Shown here: piece after piece, positions 39,241-48,636 of the stretch
Layout of the letters: every line of letters starts with the position of its first letter
Position numbering within the stretch: the stretch's first letter is position 1
NCBI GenBank assembly: GCA_017621885.1
Contig: JAGASD010000022.1
Coordinates: forward strand, 30,513 to 94,512
Length of the DNA stretch: 64,000 nucleotides
Direction: 5' to 3'
Source of the DNA: Clostridia bacterium
GTDB taxonomy: Bacteria > Bacillota > Clostridia > Oscillospirales > Acutalibacteraceae
The notes under the pieces: generated by a model
Told to the model about the DNA's origin: nothing
Seen by the model: the letters and a program-made list of their open reading frames with translations, nothing else
Databases searched by the model: none
Program-made: the position numbers and the translations under genes

Positions 39241-40163
39241 TTGTTTTTTCAATCATATCATGCATATGCGTTATAGTGGCAATTGCCTGTTTCCTTGATC
39301 TTACCCCCGAAAGAGTAACGAATGATTTAATTCGCATCATTACTCCTCACGATACATTTCGTGAGAAAGCGAGGGCTATAAGAGGAAACAAAAAAAGACA
39401 TTGTGTCTATACTAAGCTCATGGAAATGAAAACTGCATTAGCAGTAACAGGTAAATCTAAAAGCTTCGTAATCGTTTGTTTTTCTTCCGTTATCCTGTTT
39501 GCTGTTGGTGCATTCGTTGCTGTCCTTATTGATAATCTTTTCTTACTCCCGGCTCTCTCAATATCACTTGCATTAGTACCTTTTGTGTACACTGCAAATA
39601 CTCTTGCGATATATGAAAAAACAACAAAGGAAGAATTGGAAACAACTCTTTCAATTATTACCACATCATATATCCGTAATGATGATATTGTGTCGTCAGT
39701 AAGAGAGAATATCCAGTATATAAAGCCACCTATAAAGGATGTTTTCAAAGCATTTGAAACAGAAGCAACTCTCGTTTCATCGAATATAAAACATGCTTTA
39801 TATAACTTGAAAGATAAGATTGATGATGAGATTTTCCGTGAGTGGTGCGACACCTTAATTCAATGTCAGGATGACCGAACATTAAAAGATACCTTGCTCC
39901 CCATTGTTGCAAAGCTTACCGATGTTCGTATAGTAAACAGCGAACTTAAAACAATGCTTTCTGCTGCAAAGAATGAGTATTGGGTAATGGTGTTATTGGT
40001 TGTCGGCAACATACCCTTGTTATATATGCTTAACAAAGACTGGTTTAACACCCTAATGTATGAAACATCAGGAAAAGCCGTGTTAGGTGTATGTGGCGTG
40101 GTAATTTTAATAACAGCTTTGTTTATGATGAAATTTACAAAGCCAATAGAATACAAACGATGA
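39237..40163 (+). CDS. TadB-like inner membrane platform protein
   Basis: A 308-residue GspF-fold membrane protein. Two N-terminal segments (4-22, 78-115), a cytoplasmic helical domain (LSIITTSYIRNDDIVSSVRE), and two C-terminal segments (about 245-290). It pairs with TadC to form the platform on which TadA works. Sequence similarity is loose; order TadA-TadB-TadC supports the call. Confidence 0.8.
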   Translation: MIVFSIISCICVIVAIACFLDLTPERVTNDLIRIITPHDTFREKARAIRGNKKRHCVYTKLMEMKTALAVTGKSKSFVIVCFSSVILFAVGAFVAVLIDNLFLLPALSISLALVPFVYTANTLAIYEKTTKEELETTLSIITTSYIRNDDIVSSVRENIQYIKPPIKDVFKAFETEATLVSSNIKHALYNLKDKIDDEIFREWCDTLIQCQDDRTLKDTLLPIVAKLTDVRIVNSELKTMLSAAKNEYWVMVLLVVGNIPLLYMLNKDWFNTLMYETSGKAVLGVCGVVILITALFMMKFTKPIEYKR

Positions 40164-40176
40164 GGAGGTTGAATAT

Positions 40177-41046
40177 ATGATACAAGCAATTGTCGGAATC
40201 CTTTGTGGATTAGGTCTCTTTTATATCCTTGTTGATGTGTATGCAATCCCTTATTACAAAACATCAAAGGCTGTTGAATCAATCTCGAAACAACAGAAAG
40301 AAAAAACATCGGGTCTTGATGTGTGGCTGAAAGGTGTTGCAGGTTTCTTTGCAAAGCACATGCGACTTAATGAGTTCAAAAAGGCTCAGCTCCAGAATGA
40401 CTTGAACACGGCACAGATGAATATCTCTCCCGAAATGTTCAAAGCAAATGCGATTGTAAAGTCTCTCATCATAGCTTCATTTGCAATACCCGTGTTATTT
40501 ATTCTCCCATTATTAAGTCCCATAATCCTTGTGTTAGCCATAGCGTTATATAACAATGAGGTGCGTTCAGTTTCAAAAAGAATAAAGGCAAAAAGAAGAA
40601 AAATTGAATACGAGCTTCCAAGACTTGTCTTTACAATTGAGAAAACCTTGAAGCATAACCGAGATGTGTTATATATGCTTGATAGCTACATGGAAAGTGC
40701 TGGACCCGAAATAAAGCACGAATTAGAAATAACCGTAGCTGATATGAGGTCAGGTAACTATGAAGCGGCGATTACAAGGCTTGAATCCCGTGTAGGCTCA
40801 TCAATGATGAGTGACGTGTGCCGAGGTTTTATAGGCATACTTCGTGGTGACGATACAGAAATGTATTGGGCATCCTTATCAATTAAGTTCAATGACATTC
40901 AAAGACAACAGTTAAGACTTGAAGCACAGAAAGTACCGAGAAAGGTAAAGAGATTATCAATGTGCCTTCTCTTATGCTTTATGCTGATTTATGTTGTGGT
41001 AATCTTCTCGCAGATTATGTCTTCTGTGGGCGTACTCTTCACATAA
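40177..41046 (+). CDS. TadC-like inner membrane platform protein
   Basis: A 289-residue GspF-fold protein with membrane segments at about 1-20, 95-125 and 258-285 and the helical core RLVFTIEKTLKHNRDVLYML. Partner of TadB. Codon overlaps are absent here, but the gap is only 13 bases with RBS GAGGAGG. Confidence 0.8.
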   Translation: MIQAIVGILCGLGLFYILVDVYAIPYYKTSKAVESISKQQKEKTSGLDVWLKGVAGFFAKHMRLNEFKKAQLQNDLNTAQMNISPEMFKANAIVKSLIIASFAIPVLFILPLLSPIILVLAIALYNNEVRSVSKRIKAKRRKIEYELPRLVFTIEKTLKHNRDVLYMLDSYMESAGPEIKHELEITVADMRSGNYEAAITRLESRVGSSMMSDVCRGFIGILRGDDTEMYWASLSIKFNDIQRQQLRLEAQKVPRKVKRLSMCLLLCFMLIYVVVIFSQIMSSVGVLFT

Positions 41047-41058
41047 GGGGGTGTCGGT

Positions 41059-41463
41059 GTGTTTAAGTTAAATAAACGTGGCGAAGGCTACATCGACATC
41101 TGTGTCGGTGTAGTTGTTTTTGTAATGGTATTGGTGCTTTCGCTCAATCTGTTCAGCTTCATCACCTTAAAGGTGGAAATGGATCAGATAGCAGAGGAGC
41201 TTATAAAATCGGCAACCTACACAGGAGAATTCGGTGACGAGTTTTGGGAAAGAGATTCGGATTTACTTGGTGAGTATTATGACTATGATATCGAATACGG
41301 CGCTGATGAGTGGTTCAACACATCATTTAAACGAGTGCAGCTCGGTGACAAAATGTGGATAACCATCTCAAAGGATACCTATGTACAGGGCTTGGGAGTT
41401 TTCAAAATCCCGGTTACCGTAACAGTTACAAGGTCAGGTCTTTCCGAAAAGTATTGGAAGTAG
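41059..41463 (+). CDS. DUF4320 TadE-like pseudopilin
   Basis: A 134-residue protein starting with GTG after GGGGGTG. It has a short basic leader (FKLNKRGEGYID), one hydrophobic helix (VGVVVFVMVLVLSLNLF) and a globular tail. The KRGEGYID start is the DUF4320/TadE pattern, where the peptidase cuts after the Gly. Such minor pilins initiate or cap Tad pili. Confidence 0.78.
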   Translation: MFKLNKRGEGYIDICVGVVVFVMVLVLSLNLFSFITLKVEMDQIAEELIKSATYTGEFGDEFWERDSDLLGEYYDYDIEYGADEWFNTSFKRVQLGDKMWITISKDTYVQGLGVFKIPVTVTVTRSGLSEKYWK

Positions 41464-41471
41464 GTGGAATA

Positions 41472-41942
41472 ATGAAGAACAAACGTGGCGATGGGTACAT
41501 CGGAACATGTGTTATGATTTTAATCCTATGTATGATACTTTCAATTTTTATAGAATTCGTTGCAACAGTAAATGTGATACGCATATCAGAAAGAAATGCC
41601 CGAATTGTATTAGATAGTTTCGTAATGGAAAACTCAATTGAAATATATGATTCAATAAAAACCGGCACAGATTTTACAGAGGTTGTTGATGTTGAACAAT
41701 ATATTTCTAAATATTCTGAATATAATTCGCTGGACTTTAATGAAAATATGTTGTATTGTGTGGGTGACGATGGCGAAGAACTGTATCGGCAGACAATACC
41801 GACAGTTCGACTCATAGAGGAAAACAGACTTAAAATAATTGCTGAATACACGATAACAGTTCCTCTGTACTTCGCAGGTCAACAAGTAACTGAAGTGACT
41901 GTACCAATAACAGTAACTTCAAAATTCAATCCGAAATTTTAA
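41472..41942 (+). CDS. TadE/TadF-like pseudopilin
   Basis: A 156-residue protein with the same leader type (MKNKRGDGYIGTCV) and one hydrophobic helix (MILILCMILSIFIEFVATV), then a beta-rich globular domain. The start at 41472 follows TAGGTGG, 8 bases after the preceding stop; a longer in-frame reading overlaps that gene and is rejected. Confidence 0.75.
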   Translation: MKNKRGDGYIGTCVMILILCMILSIFIEFVATVNVIRISERNARIVLDSFVMENSIEIYDSIKTGTDFTEVVDVEQYISKYSEYNSLDFNENMLYCVGDDGEELYRQTIPTVRLIEENRLKIIAEYTITVPLYFAGQQVTEVTVPITVTSKFNPKF

Positions 41943-41958
41943 TCAGGAGGCTGATAAT

Positions 41959-42633
41959 ATGAAAAACAAAAAGGTACTTATCGGTACAATCGTAGGCATC
42001 GTAGTGGTAGCTGTGATAATCGTAGCTGTAATCGGTCTCGGCAAAGACGAGAACAATAAAGAACCTACAACAGAAATCACAACTGAAGAAGCAGTAATCG
42101 ACATCCCTACCGACATAGAGGATGACACAACAGAGCCTGAAACCTTGGTGGAAGATGACGATATGCTGAAAATCGAAGATGTCGACACAGTAACCGAAAA
42201 GCCAAACACAAATGAAAATACGGTTAAGGTGGACAAACCCGTAGAAGAAAATGAAAACAGAAACGATAATGCACAAGGTATTGTAATTAATGGTGATGCT
42301 GATACAAGCATCTACTCATGTGGCAAGAGTGGTCACCATTGCGAAAGCAAAGAAACCCATAACTTTATCGTAAGTCTCGAAAACAAAGGATGTCCCCACT
42401 GTGGCTCACACTCATGTAAGAGCTTCTATACCACAGACGAATGGGGAAATGCATGTTACGATGAAACAAAATGTCCACAGTATAATGTAAAAAAAGACCC
42501 CTTGAAATACTGCCAAGATTGTGGAAAGCCTGTAGGAAAAGGTGATAACGGAACTTGCGTACACTTCACAGTAGATACAAAATGTCCCGACTGCAACGAA
42601 CCAGTAAAAGCAAGGACTTGCCACTCACATTAA
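41959..42633 (+). CDS. Membrane-anchored protein with zinc-ribbon-like cysteines
   Basis: A 224-residue protein: membrane segment at 5-27, an acidic Thr/Glu-rich linker (about 30-110), and a C-terminal domain rich in CxxC and His (CPHCGSHSC, KYCQDCGKP, KCPDCNEPVKARTC) likely to bind zinc or be disulfide-linked outside the cell. I know of no Tad subunit like it. It closes the Tad gene run and is followed by a strong terminator. A role as surface or tip component of the pilus is possible. Confidence 0.7.
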   Translation: MKNKKVLIGTIVGIVVVAVIIVAVIGLGKDENNKEPTTEITTEEAVIDIPTDIEDDTTEPETLVEDDDMLKIEDVDTVTEKPNTNENTVKVDKPVEENENRNDNAQGIVINGDADTSIYSCGKSGHHCESKETHNFIVSLENKGCPHCGSHSCKSFYTTDEWGNACYDETKCPQYNVKKDPLKYCQDCGKPVGKGDNGTCVHFTVDTKCPDCNEPVKARTCHSH

Positions 42634-42648
42634 ATAATAAACAAACAT

Positions 42649-42675
42649 AAAGACCTGCTTCGGCAGGTCTTTTTT
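42649..42675 (+). terminator. Terminator within the transfer region (2)
   Basis: AAGACCTGC and its complement with a stable TTCG loop, then six T. The next gene starts within about 15 bases. Confidence 0.92.
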
Positions 42676-42687
42676 ATTGACAGAAAG

Positions 42688-45600
42688 GTGTTGATTAATA
42701 TAAAACGAGTAATTTCAATAATACTTGCCATAATCACAGTTATAAGTGTACTACCCACATCGGCATTTGCGCTCTCTTGGGATGGTAGTTCTGTCACAGG
42801 TAATAATGCCGCAGGTAGTGCGAGCGATCCTGGTTATGCCATAAGAACAAGTGGTGACAACTGTATCGGTTATCGTTTTAGTTGTGTTAACTCAAGTGGC
42901 TCTATGAAGGTCACAAAGGTAATCGACGTTTACAGAAACACAGGATATGGTAAGCTCGGTTATTCAGACGGATATAAATTCTCGACCAAATATAATAAGA
43001 AACAGTTGATTTCTCGCAAGGGAAACACTTTTTCAACATCAGCTAATACAACTAACTGTTACAAAGAGGAGTACATACCATTTACAACTGCTCTACCTGC
43101 TCCATCAGGAATGGGTACATGGCAGACCTATACAGGAAATATCAATCAGATACTTTCACGTTTAGGTGTCGGTAGCGTGAGTAATCTTGACTATGGTGAT
43201 AAAGTTATTGTGGAGCCTATTTACGATCTTTGCTTAAAATCAACTTACCATTCGGTTACCGTAACAGAATATGCGGTGTATGGTAGATATTTGCTTGGCG
43301 GTTCAAGTACGGGTGGTTCTTCCGCAACCTCAAATACATGGGGATACATCTCCAAATTCACCAACTTAAATTATCCAAATGCCTTATACACCCCCAATGG
43401 TCAGGGTTTATGGACTGCAGCTACTTCACTATCATCAAGAGCAACTTTTGATACCATAATTGATAATGGTTATGGTGCAGGTATTGCATATACCGAAACA
43501 ACCAACAAAACTTACAAAATCAAGTTTAATGGTAATGGTTCGACAGGTGGTTCGATGAGCGACCTTTCAATGGTTTATGGAACTGCGAAAAACCTTACTG
43601 CTAATGCTTTCACGAAAACAGGTAACAAGTTTAAAAACTGGAACAGAAAATCCGATGGTTCAGGAACCGCATATTCCAACAGACAGTCAGTAAACAACTT
43701 GACTTCAACCAATGGTGCAACTGTTAATCTTTATGCCCAGTGGACACCAAATACATTGAAAGTTTATTACGATGCCAACGGTGGTAGAATTGCTTCATCT
43801 GACACATACAAGCTGAATTCTGAAGGTCGTGTGTATAAGAAAGCTGATAATGAGCAGTATTATCAGACATGGACATATAACAGTAAAAAGTCCGATGGCT
43901 TGGTAAATGTCGGTACATTCGGAATTGCAAGAACAGGATATATCTTTAATGGTTGGTGGTGTACAACTGCCGATGGTGTTGGTCAGATTATTAACCAAAA
44001 CAATGGTGATATAAAACCGACAGATATCAATCCCGACATTGCAAACGGAGACTGTTCAAGAAGAATGTATGCTCAATGGAATCCTATAAGATATACTATT
44101 GCATTTAATGGTAACGGTCACACAGGTGGTACAACTGCTGCGATGATATGTACTTACGATGTTGCAAGTAATCTTACTGCAAATGGATTTACAAAAACAG
44201 GTTATCACTTTTTAGGTTGGAATACAAAGGCTGACGGAACAGGTACTACCTATACAAATCAGCAATCAGTATTGAATCTCTCATCTACTCACGGTTCGAC
44301 TATTACTCTTTATGCACAGTGGGAAACCAATGCATATTCCATAGGCTTTGATGGTAACGGACATACAGGTGGTAGCACATCAGGTATGACAATGAAGTTC
44401 GATGAGAGTAAGGCTCTTACTGCAAACGGCTATACAAGAACAGGTTACACATTTAAGAACTGGAATACAAAAGCAAACGGAACAGGTACTACCTATACAA
44501 ACAGACAGACTGTAAGAAACCTTACATCTGTCAACGGTGGAACTGTAACCCTCTATGCCCAGTGGACTCCTATAACTTACAAAATTGTATTTAACGGAAA
44601 CGGTCACACAGGTGGTTCAACTTCTGAAATGGCAATGACATATGATGTTGCAGCTAACCTAATAGAAAATGGCTTTAGAAAAACCGGTTATGTATTCACT
44701 GGTTGGAACACAGAACCCGATGGTTCGGGAACAAGATATACCAATCGTCAGTCAGTTATTAATCTGTCTTCAACAGAAGGTGCTGTAATTAATCTCTATG
44801 CACAATGGCGTCCGATAACATATACAATCAGATTTAACGGTAATGGTCATACAAGAGGTGCAATGGCAGCTATGGAAATGGTATATAACCAGTCCAAGAA
44901 TCTTTTGCCTAATGCTTTCACCCGAACAAGCTATAACTTCCTCGGATGGAACACAAGAGCTGATGGCTCAGGTACATCATATACTGATAAGCAGTCAGTA
45001 AGAAACCTTACAACAGAAGATGGTGCAACAGTTTATCTCTATGCACAGTGGGAATACAATCCTGCACTTAATGTAAGAATGGTTCATGTATACGAAGGTA
45101 AAAAGGGCAATTCCGACTTTAACTACGGTTTTTCAGATGGTGAAACCTTTAATGATTACACATATAAAAAGGGTTATCCGTCAATGAATGACACAGTATG
45201 GTTCAATGTTCAGTTCCCTTATGAAGCAGAAGATATCCGTGTAAGACAGTATGTAAGAACAGGTGATTCGGCTTGGCAGACACGAATTGTTACATTGAGT
45301 AACAGTGATGCAAGTACATCTCTTTTCCCTGTCCAGTTTACAGGTGCAAATAAAACAATTAATGCAAGTAAAGATAGCTTTGTAATTGAAGCGAAAATGG
45401 ACTGGGTAGATGCAAATGGTACAGTAAGAAAAGCAGGTGCAATCCGTAGATTCTATGTTCCTGTTGAACCTACTGTCCACAGACATCGTGTAACTGCTTA
45501 TGGATATGATGGTTCAGTTGTGGCAACTGCAGGTGATACAACAAGTGGTAAAATCTATGCAGGTCAGCGTGTGAAATTCTCTTACCATTATAAAATGGAT

Positions 45601-47145
45601 AACACATGGACTGCACTTGAAAACTTAAAAGGTACAATGAATTATTTGAACGGTTCTTCTTGGACTAAAGTACCCGTTGGAGAACCCGATGTATCACAGA
45701 GTGTGCATATGAACAAGAATAACCCTGTAACAGCCAATAGCAGACTTGATAAATATACTATCCCTCTTACAACAAAGTTGCGTGTTAAATTAGAGTCTGC
45801 ATGGGCAAAGGATACAGTACACACAGCAGAAACAAATAACATTGATATCCCTGTTATAAAGGCTGACGTTGCATTGGCAGAAATCATCCTTATAGATGCA
45901 GATACAAATGCAGTTCTCGACCCGAACAATCTCGAAGTATCACAGGAAGTTACAGTACAGTATGTGTACAAAAACAACACGGATACAAAGATTTTTGTTG
46001 AAGGCTTTAAGGATGACAAATCACAAATACCCGGTGTATTCGCTATACCTGCAAAATCACAGGCAAGAGTAAATGCATATACCTTCAAAGTTGCAAATAC
46101 CCGTAGCTTTAATATCTGGGGTGGTGTATATCTCGAAGGTATGGGCATAGGAAACACAAAATATGAATCCAATGGTAGCAACAATGAAAAGACTTTAGTA
46201 TGTAGGGTTAATCATCCGTTATCATTAATTCCTATTGCTCCCAATGCACCATACAGGGAAGGTACAGATATAATCACAAGTTATTGGCTCAACAACAGAT
46301 GTGATATCAACTATACACCCAATAGCAATATCACTCTTGAATTTAATATATATAATGGTCAGACTCTTGTTGATTCTATCAGTATATATGAGGCAATAGT
46401 ACCTGCTGAAAACAAAAACTTAATATACTTCAAGTGGACAGTTCCCGAAGGTCTTAATGGTGCGAATATCTCAATTCATGCCGAAGTGGTTGAAGATGGT
46501 TTGTCATATAACAAGAAGATAACATCATATGCAACCACACCTTACAACATATCTGCTACACCCGATACTGACTTTGAAAAGAAAGCTCCTCGTGGCTTCT
46601 CTATCCCTTCAAAGTTAGAAAAAAAAACAGGTGCAGCATCATGGTGGGAATGGAAATATGAGAACGGCACATATACGAAGGTTGACTATGCTATTGGTAT
46701 TTCAAACAACAGAGCTAACTTGAATCCTACTGCTGATTCAACAGCAGAGAAAAATGGTAGTGTATGGACAATGAAATCAGGTTATGGTCTTACAATGGCT
46801 CTCAACAATAATATGAGTGCTGTTACAGGCTATACTCGTCCCGATGATACTGCATATACAACTGCACAGTATTGCAAGGCTCTCTTACCCGAATATAAGT
46901 ATTCAACAACTGAAAATGAATATAGAACACTCGGTAAAGATGGCTTGAAATGGGTATTCAGAACCAATGGCTCATATGGTAATGTTCACTTTACACCATT
47001 ATGGTATCCCGATGGCAAATACACCATCGGTATAGTTCAGAGCGATTGCTGGACACCTGCAGGTATGATTACAAGAAAAGCAAACACCAACTCAATTGAG
47101 ATATCTGAATCTGCATATGATGATTGGTATGTAGGTCGCAGATAA
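42688..47145 (+). CDS. Giant secreted adhesin-like protein with InlB B-type repeats
   Basis: A 1485-residue exported protein. The signal peptide (VISIILAIITVISVLPTSAF) is clear. Residues about 275-800 hold six Listeria-Bacteroides (InlB B, Flg_new) repeats, each with the pattern F-GNGHTGG...GF-KTGY-F-GWNTKADG-GT-Y...LYAQW; the second is divergent. The rest is made of beta-rich domains of unknown family. There is no LPxTG motif or C-terminal membrane helix, so it must be held by another route or released. The start is odd: the ribosome site AAAGGTG includes the in-frame GTG at 42688 and directly abuts TTG 42691, so the true initiation codon may be a few codons later and non-standard. It follows the Tad locus and may be displayed on, or exported by, the pilus system, aiding adhesion or mating. 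Confidence 0.85.
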   Translation: MLINIKRVISIILAIITVISVLPTSAFALSWDGSSVTGNNAAGSASDPGYAIRTSGDNCIGYRFSCVNSSGSMKVTKVIDVYRNTGYGKLGYSDGYKFSTKYNKKQLISRKGNTFSTSANTTNCYKEEYIPFTTALPAPSGMGTWQTYTGNINQILSRLGVGSVSNLDYGDKVIVEPIYDLCLKSTYHSVTVTEYAVYGRYLLGGSSTGGSSATSNTWGYISKFTNLNYPNALYTPNGQGLWTAATSLSSRATFDTIIDNGYGAGIAYTETTNKTYKIKFNGNGSTGGSMSDLSMVYGTAKNLTANAFTKTGNKFKNWNRKSDGSGTAYSNRQSVNNLTSTNGATVNLYAQWTPNTLKVYYDANGGRIASSDTYKLNSEGRVYKKADNEQYYQTWTYNSKKSDGLVNVGTFGIARTGYIFNGWWCTTADGVGQIINQNNGDIKPTDINPDIANGDCSRRMYAQWNPIRYTIAFNGNGHTGGTTAAMICTYDVASNLTANGFTKTGYHFLGWNTKADGTGTTYTNQQSVLNLSSTHGSTITLYAQWETNAYSIGFDGNGHTGGSTSGMTMKFDESKALTANGYTRTGYTFKNWNTKANGTGTTYTNRQTVRNLTSVNGGTVTLYAQWTPITYKIVFNGNGHTGGSTSEMAMTYDVAANLIENGFRKTGYVFTGWNTEPDGSGTRYTNRQSVINLSSTEGAVINLYAQWRPITYTIRFNGNGHTRGAMAAMEMVYNQSKNLLPNAFTRTSYNFLGWNTRADGSGTSYTDKQSVRNLTTEDGATVYLYAQWEYNPALNVRMVHVYEGKKGNSDFNYGFSDGETFNDYTYKKGYPSMNDTVWFNVQFPYEAEDIRVRQYVRTGDSAWQTRIVTLSNSDASTSLFPVQFTGANKTINASKDSFVIEAKMDWVDANGTVRKAGAIRRFYVPVEPTVHRHRVTAYGYDGSVVATAGDTTSGKIYAGQRVKFSYHYKMDNTWTALENLKGTMNYLNGSSWTKVPVGEPDVSQSVHMNKNNPVTANSRLDKYTIPLTTKLRVKLESAWAKDTVHTAETNNIDIPVIKADVALAEIILIDADTNAVLDPNNLEVSQEVTVQYVYKNNTDTKIFVEGFKDDKSQIPGVFAIPAKSQARVNAYTFKVANTRSFNIWGGVYLEGMGIGNTKYESNGSNNEKTLVCRVNHPLSLIPIAPNAPYREGTDIITSYWLNNRCDINYTPNSNITLEFNIYNGQTLVDSISIYEAIVPAENKNLIYFKWTVPEGLNGANISIHAEVVEDGLSYNKKITSYATTPYNISATPDTDFEKKAPRGFSIPSKLEKKTGAASWWEWKYENGTYTKVDYAIGISNNRANLNPTADSTAEKNGSVWTMKSGYGLTMALNNNMSAVTGYTRPDDTAYTTAQYCKALLPEYKYSTTENEYRTLGKDGLKWVFRTNGSYGNVHFTPLWYPDGKYTIGIVQSDCWTPAGMITRKANTNSIEISESAYDDWYVGRR

Positions 47146-47156
47146 GAGGTGGAACA

Positions 47157-47504
47157 ATGCTTAAAAAGGTTTATATCTGTTCTCCTCTTGGTGGTAACAT
47201 TTCTGTAAACCTTGAAAAAGCAAAACTGTACGCTAAATATGCACTTAAGTGTGGTACTGCTCCGGTAGTGCCACACTTTTATGCACTCTGCCTTAATGAT
47301 GACGATCCAAGAGAAAGAGAACTTGGTGTCGCAGCAGGGTTAAGCCTTTTATGGTTTTGTGATGAATTATGGGTTTTTGGTGATGAAATCACAAGAGGTA
47401 TGCAATCAGAAATTCGCTTCTGCGAGAATCTGAAAATACCCATAAAGTATATCAAAGAAAACAAAATATTTAATAAGTTAGGAGATGTTAATGATGAAAA
47501 ATAA
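47157..47504 (+). CDS. DUF4406-like (nucleoside 2-deoxyribosyltransferase-fold) protein
   Basis: A 115-residue protein. VYICSPLGGNISVNLEKAKL at the N-terminus, PVVPHFY, and DELWVFGDEITRGMQSEI are typical of the DUF4406/DUF7768 group, which shares the nucleoside deoxyribosyltransferase/SLOG-like fold and is common in phages and conjugative elements. It may act on nucleotides or bind them. The start at 47157 follows AGAGGTGG. It overlaps the VirB2-like gene by 14 bases. Confidence 0.8.
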   Translation: MLKKVYICSPLGGNISVNLEKAKLYAKYALKCGTAPVVPHFYALCLNDDDPRERELGVAAGLSLLWFCDELWVFGDEITRGMQSEIRFCENLKIPIKYIKENKIFNKLGDVNDEK

Positions 47505-47832
47505 CATTAAAAAAATTCTTCTTTGCATTGCAGTAGTAACTGTAATTCTCTCTGTATTTACAGTCACAGCTTTTGCGGCTGGTGGCGATGTTGCAGGTGC
47601 AATCGAGGGTACTTGGAATGCAGCTCAGGGTCAGATTAAAGACGTTGTAAACAATGTTGTGTTTCCTGCTGTGGATTTGATCCTTGCTGTTCTCTTCTTT
47701 GTTAAACTTGGTACTGCTTACTTCGATTACAGAAAACACGGTCAGTTCGAGTTTACTGCTCCAGCAATTCTTTTCGCATGTTTGCTCTTTACACTTACAG
47801 CTCCTCTTTACATCTGGACAATTCTTTCATAA
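47491..47832 (+). CDS. DUF3852 VirB2-like conjugative pilin/channel protein
   Basis: A 113-residue small membrane protein: signal sequence (about 5-26, ending TAFA), then a helix region and two hydrophobic segments (VVFPAVDLILAVLFFVKLG, then PAILFACLLFTLTAPLYIW). This layout fits DUF3852, the VirB2-like subunit of clostridial type IV secretion. ATG choice between 47491 and 47494 is open; both follow GGAG. Confidence 0.8.
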   Translation: MMKNNIKKILLCIAVVTVILSVFTVTAFAAGGDVAGAIEGTWNAAQGQIKDVVNNVVFPAVDLILAVLFFVKLGTAYFDYRKHGQFEFTAPAILFACLLFTLTAPLYIWTILS

Positions 47833-47842
47833 GGAGCAAACT

Positions 47843-48253
47843 ATGGATTTTTTTGAAAAAGAAATGCGAACCTTATTTGGAGATAACACAGTTATGTCAG
47901 ACCTCAAGTTTACAGGCAAAACTATGCTCGGAAGACTTGACGAAAACAAGCTGTGTAAGCTCCAGTTTATAACAACCGGAGTAGCCGGGAAATATACAGC
48001 AATTCAATCCTCTATAATAAGTCCTAATGACGGAATAATTGATAAACAGATTTTCAAATTTTCTGATATAATCGGTAATTTCTATTGTCCTCATTTGGGT
48101 AATGTAGAACCATATATGTGGGAATACAATAATAAGCCTGAATGGTATACAAAATTAGCACAGGCTGATAAAGCTAAAATTGCAGATACCGTACTCGAAT
48201 ATGTTGAAATGTTTCAGGATCCTAAACAGTCTTTGAGTATGCAATTTAAATAA
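47843..48253 (+). CDS. Soluble element protein, 136 aa, unknown
   Basis: It starts at 47843 after AAGGAG. A cytoplasmic alpha/beta protein with MLGRLDENKLCKLQFITTG and KFSDIIGNFYCPHLG. It is tightly placed behind the VirB2-like gene, so it probably belongs to the same transcript. No family recognised. A weak hairpin (AACTATT/AATAGTT near 48270) follows. Confidence 0.65.
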   Translation: MDFFEKEMRTLFGDNTVMSDLKFTGKTMLGRLDENKLCKLQFITTGVAGKYTAIQSSIISPNDGIIDKQIFKFSDIIGNFYCPHLGNVEPYMWEYNNKPEWYTKLAQADKAKIADTVLEYVEMFQDPKQSLSMQFK

Positions 48254-48362
48254 TTTTTTTAAAATCCAACTATTACGAGAATAGTTCTGTTTTAGTTTGT
48301 CGTATTTGTAAGAATAATGTCGTATTATTAAATTGATCATACACTTGTTTGAGGAGTTTAAT

Positions 48363-48583
48363 ATGGGAAATACATGTTGTTTTACAGGTCACAGACCACA
48401 GAATTTACCATTTGGTTTTAATGAGGAAGAAGATGTATGCAAAAAAGGAATAAATATATGGTTGACAATTCCGATTATATAATTGCAGTTTGGGATGGAA
48501 AACCAAGTGGAACAGGAAACACAGTAAAATATGCAAAACAGAAAAACAAAAAAATCTTAATAATAAATCCATCGGATTTATGA
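48363..48583 (+). pseudogene. Remnant of a DUF1273 (SLOG-superfamily) gene
   Basis: The first frame gives MGNTCCFTGHRPQNLPFGFN, the unmistakable start of a DUF1273/YpsA-type protein, then stops after about 39 codons. From about 48450 a second frame gives MVDNSDYIIAVWDGKPSGTG and NTVKYAKQKNKKILIINPSD, the C-terminal part of the same family. About 100 middle residues with the nucleotide-binding site are missing, and the halves are out of frame. It keeps its own ribosome site (GAGGAG) and runs into the terminator. Confidence 0.85.
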
Positions 48584-48619
48584 GAGCAAGACGAGGTTTT
48601 CTCGTCTTGCTCTTTTTTT
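48583..48619 (+). terminator. Terminator within the transfer region (3)
   Basis: A perfect 13-bp stem (AGAGCAAGACGAG and its complement) and seven T. The VirB6-like gene starts 17 bases later. Confidence 0.92.
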
Positions 48620-48636
48620 GACAGGAGGTGCAGCCT

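Noticed and set aside
42677-42704. Promoter TTGACA-16-TATAAA before the repeat protein
   Set aside because: It overlaps the ribosome site and first codons of the signal peptide, so it cannot drive that reading frame; the TTGA is the end of the terminator tail.
45642-46184. 180-codon frame on the minus strand
   Set aside because: Antisense within the large repeat protein gene; no supporting signals.
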